DNA of 64,000 bases, taken from assembly GCA_947652605.1 (NCBI GenBank), contig OX393579.1, positions 23,519,674 through 23,583,673 of the forward strand. The letters are read 5' to 3'. A model generated the notes under the pieces. The model was not told the origin of the DNA, did no database searches, and was given only the letters and a program-made list of their open reading frames with translations. Position 1 is the first letter of the stretch. Every line of letters starts with the position of its first letter. Positions 27,801-36,795 of the stretch are shown piece by piece. This DNA comes from Elmis aenea. Taxonomy: Eukaryota > Arthropoda > Insecta > Coleoptera > Elmidae. A program made the translations under genes and the position numbers.

Positions 27801-30800
27801 CAACCCGTGACGGAGGTGGAGCAAGCCCCTAACCTCCGTCTATTTCCAAAAATCAGTTTAATATACTGGTCCCGCATGCGGGACGTATCAGATATTAAGC
27901 TGATAAGAACAGATACTACACTTTGATCTTAGCCATAGGCCGAGAAGCGATAACCATACAATCCTTCAGTGATCCTGGACAACGTTACAAGTAAGCGTGT
28001 TGCATGGGAGAGCTACAAGAAGCGCCACCTATACAGTTCATGAACAATCAACGGCAAAGATCCTTTATTCTAGCAAGAAGATTTGATATCATACGCTTCG
28101 ACTATTTTAAAACATCACTAACTTTGATATTTTTTAAGTTTATTTATTGTAAGGTAGTACTAACAATTATTTGAATACAATTATATAATATTAAAAACAA
28201 TTGGTAAAACTTTAAAATGTAGGGAAAAATCCAAATTAAAAGACATTTTTGCAAAAGTCCTATAAAAATTAAGCCGCTTCTACATATTTTAGAGATAATT
28301 ACAGTATTTTGCGGACTATAAGACGCACTCCAAAGTTGGGAGAATTTTTAGAAAAAGTATATTAGCTATTATAACTTCAGACCATAAGATTTACCCCAAT
28401 TTTAAATCGATTTTTCTGAGAAACAAAGTGTGTCTTATAGTCTGCAAATACGGTACACATTTTTATTATAAATATTTGAATAAATTGAATGAAACTCTCT
28501 GTTCTGGTTTAAAATTAGTGGAGCAGGAAAAAGTACATTAATGGGTGCTTTAGCTTACAGAAATGCAGGTAATATATAATATAATGCACACTTAATATAA
28601 ACATATAATTCTGTTTGTTCGAATTTCAGGTGATGTCGTTGTTGATGGAGATATATTAATAAACGGGCGACCTATAGGAAATTACATGAGGACTTTAAGT
28701 GGTTTTATGCATCAAGAGGATCTATTTATAGGAGCTTTGACTGTATGGGAACATTTAAACATCATGGTAATATTCAGAGTTTATATGATGATATACATTC
28801 CGTGGCAATAAATATCCTTTGGATCATTTCATATTTATCATTCCATGCATAACGGTTAAGATGTGTAATAAAAAGCTTTATGATATATAAATATGTGACA
28901 AATAGCTCTTCATGTTTAATCAAAATCGAACGAATACATTTTGTAGGCACGATTAAAATTAGACAGAAGGACGCCAGACTGCGATAACAAATATAAAATT
29001 CGTGAACTTTTAAAGCACTTGGGCTTAACGAAATGCATGAATACAAGAATAGGAATAATGGGCGATGGAAAAGTTCTTTCTGGAGGTGAAAAAAAGCGAC
29101 TAGCTTTTGCTACTGAGGTAAATTAATCGATTCGATTAAAAATAATGGCTACTAGCTCCACTTAAAATAAATTTAAAAACTTTATAAATCAACAATTAGA
29201 AATAGTTTTCAGCGTTTATTACCACACTTACGTTTTAGTTACTCACTGATCCTCCACTACTTTTTTGTGATGAGCCAACTACGGGATTAGATTCTTATTC
29301 TGCTCAAAAAATTGTTACCATGATGAATACAATGGCCTCAAGTGGTAAAACAATAGTCTGCACAATTCATCAACCCTCTTCAGAAATCTTCGCCATGTTT
29401 GGTCAAGTAATTCTGCTCGCTGATGGTAGAATCGCATATATGGGGTCAACAGCCAATGCTATTGAGTTTTTTGCAAAGTATATACTTATTTGTTTCGCTG
29501 GCGCATGTGCATGCATTTCTTTTTTTAGGCTAGGGTATGCATGTCCCAACAATTACAATCCTGCAGATTTTTTTATAAGGACACTTGCCATGACACCTGG
29601 TGCAGAAGAAGCGAGTAAGCAGACTGTAAAGAGAATATGCGATCAGTTTGCAGTTAGTGACTGTGCAAGAGAAGTGGACGTGGTAGTGCAATATGAATTT
29701 CACATGGGAAGAGCTAGTGAGGCAAGAAGTTCAATGATACCAAATCATTCTTAATAAAGTAGTCAAACTCAGTTACATTAAAAAAGGTCCGAGATAATCA
29801 ATGAATGCGTTTTTTTTTTAAAATATGAATGATAATTATTAAATGAAATTTAGAAATATTGCGTATGTAGGTTCTTGATCACCGGGTCGAAACTGCATCT
29901 ATTGATGTTTATTTTACCAACGTTTCGTTTTCATGACAAGGTAAAAAAACTTTAGCTTACAATTATTGGATAGCGCTACTATTATTTAATAACACTAGCA
30001 TGGAAGATGTTTCTTGCGACGAGAGCGAAACGTCGATTGAATTAATCATACAACGACGTAGTTCAGCCCAAATACCTACATGCTGAAGTGTATTGATATT
30101 GTAGGCCAGGGGTCGGCAACCCTTGGTACGGGTACTAGTAGGTGGCACGCTACAATATTTTGAGTGGCACGTACAAAAATTTTCTAAATTGTTTATGGGT
30201 CTGGGGCGGCAAAATATAGAATGTATGGGACCAAATGAAAATAGTAATTTAAAACGAAAAAAAAAACTACTTTTAAGAAGCACTTCCATGGGTCGATATT
30301 GCTGGTGGCACTAAAGAAATTTTTAAGGTTTAAAATTATTAATATATGGTAATCGATGTGAAAAACGTTGCCGATCCCTGTTGTAGGCAATCTAGGTCAG
30401 TGTTTCCCAAATCTGGTTTCATGGAACCCTGGGTTCTACGAAGCAAAAGAACCGTACCGTCAGAAAATGGTACAAAAATTAGTAAAATTAAATACTTGAT
30501 ACTGTAATACTAGTACACAGAAAATCAACTTCGTTAATTATAATTTTATGAAATGTCAGTAGCCATTATTGTTAGAACGAAACAAAGAGGTAAACGAAAT
30601 AATTTAATTAACTGAAATTATTAAAATAACCAAAACGGAAACGAAAATTTACAATTTATTCTTATGAAGTTGTGAATTATCGATTATAATTTTTTTAAAT
30701 TTAATACGGCAGAATTGAATTTAATTCAAATTTCAAATGCATAGTTTTTTATTTAAAAACTAATTTACAACGACACTCGCTATATTCTATATTATTAGGT

Positions 30801-33800
30801 GTTGGATGCAGGTATGCAGGTACATTTTCATTAAAAAAACTGAGTTGAGTTTTTAGACTTGACGAGCGCAAAGTTATCCTAAATAAAATGCACAAATTTT
30901 TATTGAATATACGTTAATTACATTAAACAATTTAGTATATTTAATATGGCGGTTCGTCAGTCTAAAATATGCTGTCCATTGAGATCAAAACTAGGGACCC
31001 GAACCGCAAAGAATAACGGTTCAGTTCCGTTTACCGGTTCGATCATTTTTAAATTTTCGGGTAACGTTCCGAACCACCGGTTTTTATTTTATAATGATTC
31101 GGTAACCGGTTGGGCGGCAACGGTTCAGTTCCGGTTCCGGTTCAATGCAAAATATGATGACAATGCATATTTATAAATTGAACTGTCTAAAATTTTTCCA
31201 TTTTTGGTAAAATATAATCAAAATTACGAAAATAAAAATGTACAATGTCATTAAAAATTGGACCGAACCGGTTGAAGCGGTTTGTACCGGTTCACACCAG
31301 TCGGTTCGGTTCGATTTTGGGGTTTGGGATTTTTTAAATAAAAGGTTAAGTTCCGGTTAACGGTTCATGAAAAAAGCACCGGTGTTTCCGGGTATTGTGT
31401 CAGTTCAGTTCCAGTTCGGTTCGGGTCCCTGATCAAAACCCATCGTATCGTCATTTATAATTTAGCGAGGGCCCAAAGACTGCTAAGAAACAAGAATGTA
31501 AATGGTCTTTAAAATTTCACCGCTTTTACCACTGGATTACCAAAAGTACAAAATAATCATGACAAATTTGTTTTTACTTAAAGGCGAACTTTTTTTAGCT
31601 TTATGATGGTATATAAAAATCTATAGGGTTCCGTATTGTTTTAAAAACTATAAAAGGGGTCATTGCAGTATCCAGATTTACTATACAGGGTGTCTCAGCC
31701 AAGACGAATTATTTGATAGCTCTGTTATTACTAATAATATTAAAAAAAGTTAAATATAAAAGTTGTTTGTAATCATTTACCACATAACCTAAAATTATTT
31801 TCAACTATACACCGTGTTTTGTTTTTGCGCTCTGATACTAAACATTGTTTTTTTTATATAAAACACCCTATATATTTTGTAATTTTTGGATGCAAAATTA
31901 AATTCTGTTTCAAAAATATTATAGGTTATGTCTAAAATAGACCGTTTTTGAGTTATTAACGTTTTTTTGAAAATTTTGACAGATGCAGACCTTTATAAAA
32001 ATATTAATATTTATTAACATAAGAACATCAGAGCAATTTACTCTGGTAATTTATTAGACAATAGTATCATAGTGATTGTTGACTAGTCACATTTTTAAAA
32101 TAATATACAGGGTGTTCGTTATACTCGGTACATTTCGCTAAACTTTAAACGCATATAAATCTTTTTTTTTAATGGAACACCCTATATATTTGTACATTTT
32201 CTTGTAGAAAATTTAATTATCTTTCAAAGTTGTTAAGCATGTTTTATGTCTAAATAATAATAAAATAAGTATAATATGTAATAGTTATTTCGTTTACTCA
32301 TGATTATTTGCGAGTATTTTACCTAAAATATCGGTAGTAGCCTTTGAAAATTCAAAACAATTTGTATTAATTTTCAAAAAAACGGTTATAACTCAAAAAC
32401 GGTTCATTTTAGACATAAACAACCTATACTATTTTTGAAATAGAATTTAATTTTACATCCAAAAATTACAAAATATATAGGGTGTTTTAAATAAAAAAAC
32501 AATGTTTAGTATCAGAGCGAAAAAACAAAACACGGTGTATAGTTGAAAATAATTTTAGGTTATGTGGTAAATGATTACAAACAACTTTTATATTTAACTT
32601 TTTTTAATATTATTACTAATAACAGAGCTATCGAATAATTCGTCTTGGCTGGGACACCCTGTATATGTTAGTACTTAGTACCTCCCAAATATATTGTCCC
32701 GAGCCTCGCAATTTTTTCGTTTAATAATCGAATGGGGATTTAAATGTTACATACATAGAGATAAAAGTGATTTTGGTGCAATATTAAGGACCGTTTTAAC
32801 ATTAAACAACCACAAACATAAAATATTTGTGACGAGTGCCTGTATCATTTTTATATAAATATTTTTTTTAATTCTCCTAGTGGCCCTTTTCACGAATTTA
32901 GTAAATATTGAGCGCTTTAACGTAACGTATCATTTCCGGCTCAACAATAACAAAAATGTATTATGCAAGTCATGTTTAAGTAGGCTTGTTACAATTACAA
33001 GTTTAAAGAGCGAATTCAGGTCGTGCGACAAAAATTGGCGAAGTTTTTTTAAAATTACAGTTCATTGCCTTACAAATTTTTTATTCTTTAAATTTTTCGT
33101 GAAAAAAACAAAAATGAGTTTTTTAACGCTCTACTTTATTATTTTGGCTTCTTTTGAGCTTTGACGCAAAGTTTATACGTTTTTTTATTTAAATATTAGG
33201 TTTATCAGTCCATTTATGTTACGCCATTTAGGCTGATTGTAATGTGATATTCAATATCATTTTCTGGGACTATACTAACTCCAAATTGACGTATTAAATG
33301 TTGGACACCATCTTCATTATTAATGGAGGGTATCTTGATGACTAGTAATCCTCAACACTTATGTTTTTCTGCCTTAATTCCCTTCAAAATCTGATCAGTG
33401 CACAAAAATGTCGGAATAGTGTCAGATTATGTATCACATTACCTTTAATAGGCGCTCGACCTTATAATTCCGGTTATCTTAGGATTCCCCACAAAATCCT
33501 GGATGGCTATTAAAATCTAGGACACTGAGGGCCAATCCTTAACGTATGGTATATTTTCAAGAGATTTTGCAATTGTTATGAAAAGACTTGTATCTATTTC
33601 GATTTCTATATATTTTTTGACGCTGTTAGTTGAAATTTTATTATGTGATTTTGATATTTAAGTAAATTTCTTTAAGATACATCGCGACTTTGAGGATGTT
33701 GGTAAAGCCTGTATAAAAATTATTTTTTGATGAAGTACCTATTATCTTATAAACAAAATCTTACGAGACGATTTTTTTTCGCGTCCCGATACTAGCCCTA

Positions 33801-36758
33801 AGTTGGTTCTATTTGATAACTTCCCCGCAACTTATCCTTAGTGAAATTGATTTAATAATTATCAGTTGGTAATTTTTTTTTCTAAAGTATATTTTTTATG
33901 TTACAGGAAACAAAGTTTACGACAAGAACTAATTTGTAAGAATTTTTTATTGCTGTTTGTGATTTACGATTATAATTTTAAAGTTTTCAGTGAAGAAGCG
34001 TTTTGGTGGACAAAATTTTACTGGCTGACGTACCGATATTTACTGGAAATTCTCAGGGATCCTACTATTCAAATATTAAGAGTTTTGCAGAAGATGGTAC
34101 GTTAAGTTTTATTATTAGTTTAGTAGTTCAAAAACATTACTAAACCTTTTTTCTTATTTTATTTAAATATATTGGCGTGCGATAATTACTACTGGGCTTA
34201 CTGAAACCTAAATGAGGCGCCCCACGCCAAGGGCCGTTCGAAGTTGTTAAGTAGGGGGGGGCTTAGACCCCCCCCATAGCTTCCCTATAAGTCGTTATAG
34301 AGCTGGAAAATTGTAAATTTTGTGCTACAAAAAAAAGTTTTCCGCTCTTTTTACCGTTTATTAACCCCCCAATGATGAAACCATAAAACATCCTGCTGCA
34401 AAAAAACTTAAAAAGAGAGTGGTGACCTAAACAAATAGGTCCTCAGCTCTTTTTACGTTTATTAACCCCTCCATGGAAGCATCCTGCCTACGCCACTGTG
34501 TTAATATGTCTAAGAAGTTAAAAGTCAATTCATCAAATAAATAAAAAAAATAAATTTGAGTGTTCTTAGAAACCAACCTAATTAGCTTCTCTTTAATTGT
34601 TGGTAAGACGAATTAAATTTCAAAAAAGAAAATTTAAATGCAAAATTTGAAATATGTTGTTAAAATTTACATTCGGTTTATAATCAAATTTTTAATGCTT
34701 TTCCTAAAATAAATATATAAGAGCTTCCCACACATATCTGTATCAGAAAGTATCCCAGAATATAATTACACCACCTACACGATTTTACAGAGAAGTTGAC
34801 ATAAGTGCAGCAAATACGCTTTTTCATGCATAGCTCACTTTTAAGTAACGGTAAAATATTGCTAAGGACTTTTTAATTTTTTTCGCCATAATTGCAGGTG
34901 ATTGCCTTAAGTGTTGGTCTATGTTATATTGGAACAGTTGAAACAACACAAAATGGTATACAATCGGTTCAAGGTGCCCTCTTCATGTTTGTGACAGAAA
35001 ATACGTTCTCTCCAATGTACTCGGTTTTAGCCGCTTTTCCTTTAGACCGACCTCTGTTTTTTAGAGAATATAAGTCTGGATTATATTCCACAGGCCTTTA
35101 CTACGTCACTAAAATTGTTGCTATGGTAAGAAAAAACTTTAAATTTAAAAAAATATTTCTATACGACCGTGTGCAAAGTAAGTATTTTTGAACTCATTTT
35201 AGTGCTTAATTCTACAAAGTTTACTTATATTTTTATGAATTAAAACACAGTAGAACCTCTATTATCCGGAGCTCGAGAATCCGGATGTTCGATTATTGGA
35301 ATTAAACACAAAAATTATGTTAACAAACATAATAGCGGATCATACGAGTACAAAAAAAGGTGATTAAGAGCTTTTTTGCCTAATAAATATCAAAATTATT
35401 CATACCAGGTATCTCTTATTTCTCCTGTTGATTATTCAAGATTTCCGTTATCCAAACCGTCTTAAACGGCAATTAGTCCGTATAATCGAGGTTTTACTAT
35501 ACATGTGTATACTTTTTTCAAATTACATTATGCTTATAAGTTTTGGTTAAAACTCGTAGATTTTCGTATTTCATGGTTAATTTAACTGTAAAATCACTGC
35601 TTTACTCTGTAGCTTACCCAGTGTTTATTTAATCGTCATAAAATAGTTTGAACCATTTTCATTATTAATGATTTAATTATGCAATGTCATTTATTAATGA
35701 ATTTTTATGTGGTTTAACCTTGGGGATATTTTAAAATATAAACTGTAATAAATTGTTCCAAAAATTGACTCTCCAAACTTTTATAATAAACGATCCACAT
35801 ATTATAAAATGGTATAGTATGCCGTACATCAAACAATTTCAGTAACTAAGCCAACGTTTTTTAGGTTATTTAATTAAACAATATATTTTTCATGCATGTT
35901 TAATCAACATACATTTTGTTAATACTTAAACCTACTTTTTTTTCAAATTATAAGTCAACACTGGTCAACTCTGTTATGTTCAATCGGTTTAAATATAAGT
36001 AACAATAGGATTTTAATAATACGTTCGTAAAATTTAAAATTTAATTTAAAACTTGTATACTGTTGCTAAACGAAAATTTTGAGCTTTTATTGTAAACTCT
36101 ATCTCAAAAACTGAAATTAATAAACATTTAGATCTATAGCTGAATTTTAACCGAGATAATAATTGTGTTAAGAAAGCATAATATTCAACTATATTTCACT
36201 TTGCATTTTAAACAAAATGTGCGAAGTATAAAATTATTCAAATCGTTTGAAGGCTGTGACTATTTATTATTTATTTGGTTATTTATATTAAAAACTATTT
36301 ATTGCACTTAATAAAGTATTATCAATTATTAAATATGTACACATGAGTTACTTTATTGTTTTTAAAATACCTATTTATTATGTTAATATGTTAATATGTT
36401 ATCACTCGGTTTATTAGAAGTTAAACAGATAAATATGCTTTGGCGGTTAGCTATCTTTCAACGATAATTTTCAAGATTATATTATAGTAGTATAGATATC
36501 AATTAATACATTTCTAAAATTGGTATAACTTACGTATGTTGTTCACTAGTTTCAGTAAAATATAGATAGATACCAGGTTGCAGGTTAACCATATAGCAAA
36601 ATAAAGTCAAGGTTTTGTTTCTTTTGAACTAGATAACTGTGCGTAATGAAAACTAGATTAAAAATTGGTGTTGGATAATAAACCTTTTGTTTCAATTAAC
36701 ACACGGTAAAGCAAAACAATGATATTAAAACAAAAAATAATCGCCCCCGGGTGGGCTC

Positions 36759-36795
<37 letters not shown>

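Larger units (their letters stand above)
27690..28215 (-). repeat. Inverted duplication, arm B (carries U2 gene)
   Basis: Reverse complement of arm A (23010-24800) without the hAT-type insertion. At the insertion point this arm reads continuously, so it represents the empty site. Its outer edge fades near 28215, about 300 bases before scarlet exon 4. Confidence 0.75.
29722..33906 (+). other. Scarlet intron 8 with GC donor (4.2 kb)
   Basis: The preceding exon ends ...GCTAGTGAG and the intron starts GCAAGA; it ends TTATGTTACAG. The GC donor is the only one that keeps phase 0 into the next exon. The intron holds hAT-type elements at 30107 and 30992 and the foldback element at 31684. A lone end CAGTGTTTCCCAAAT is at 30400. 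From 32670 to 33906 I see nothing recognisable. Confidence 0.6.

Noticed and set aside
30946..31176. 76-codon frame starting before the CGGTTC-rich MITE
   Set aside because: Most of it is MITE sequence with perfect target duplication; not a gene.
34190..34500. C-run block with GCCTACGCCACTG that looks like a hAT right end
   Set aside because: No matching left end or target duplication was found, so I do not annotate an element.
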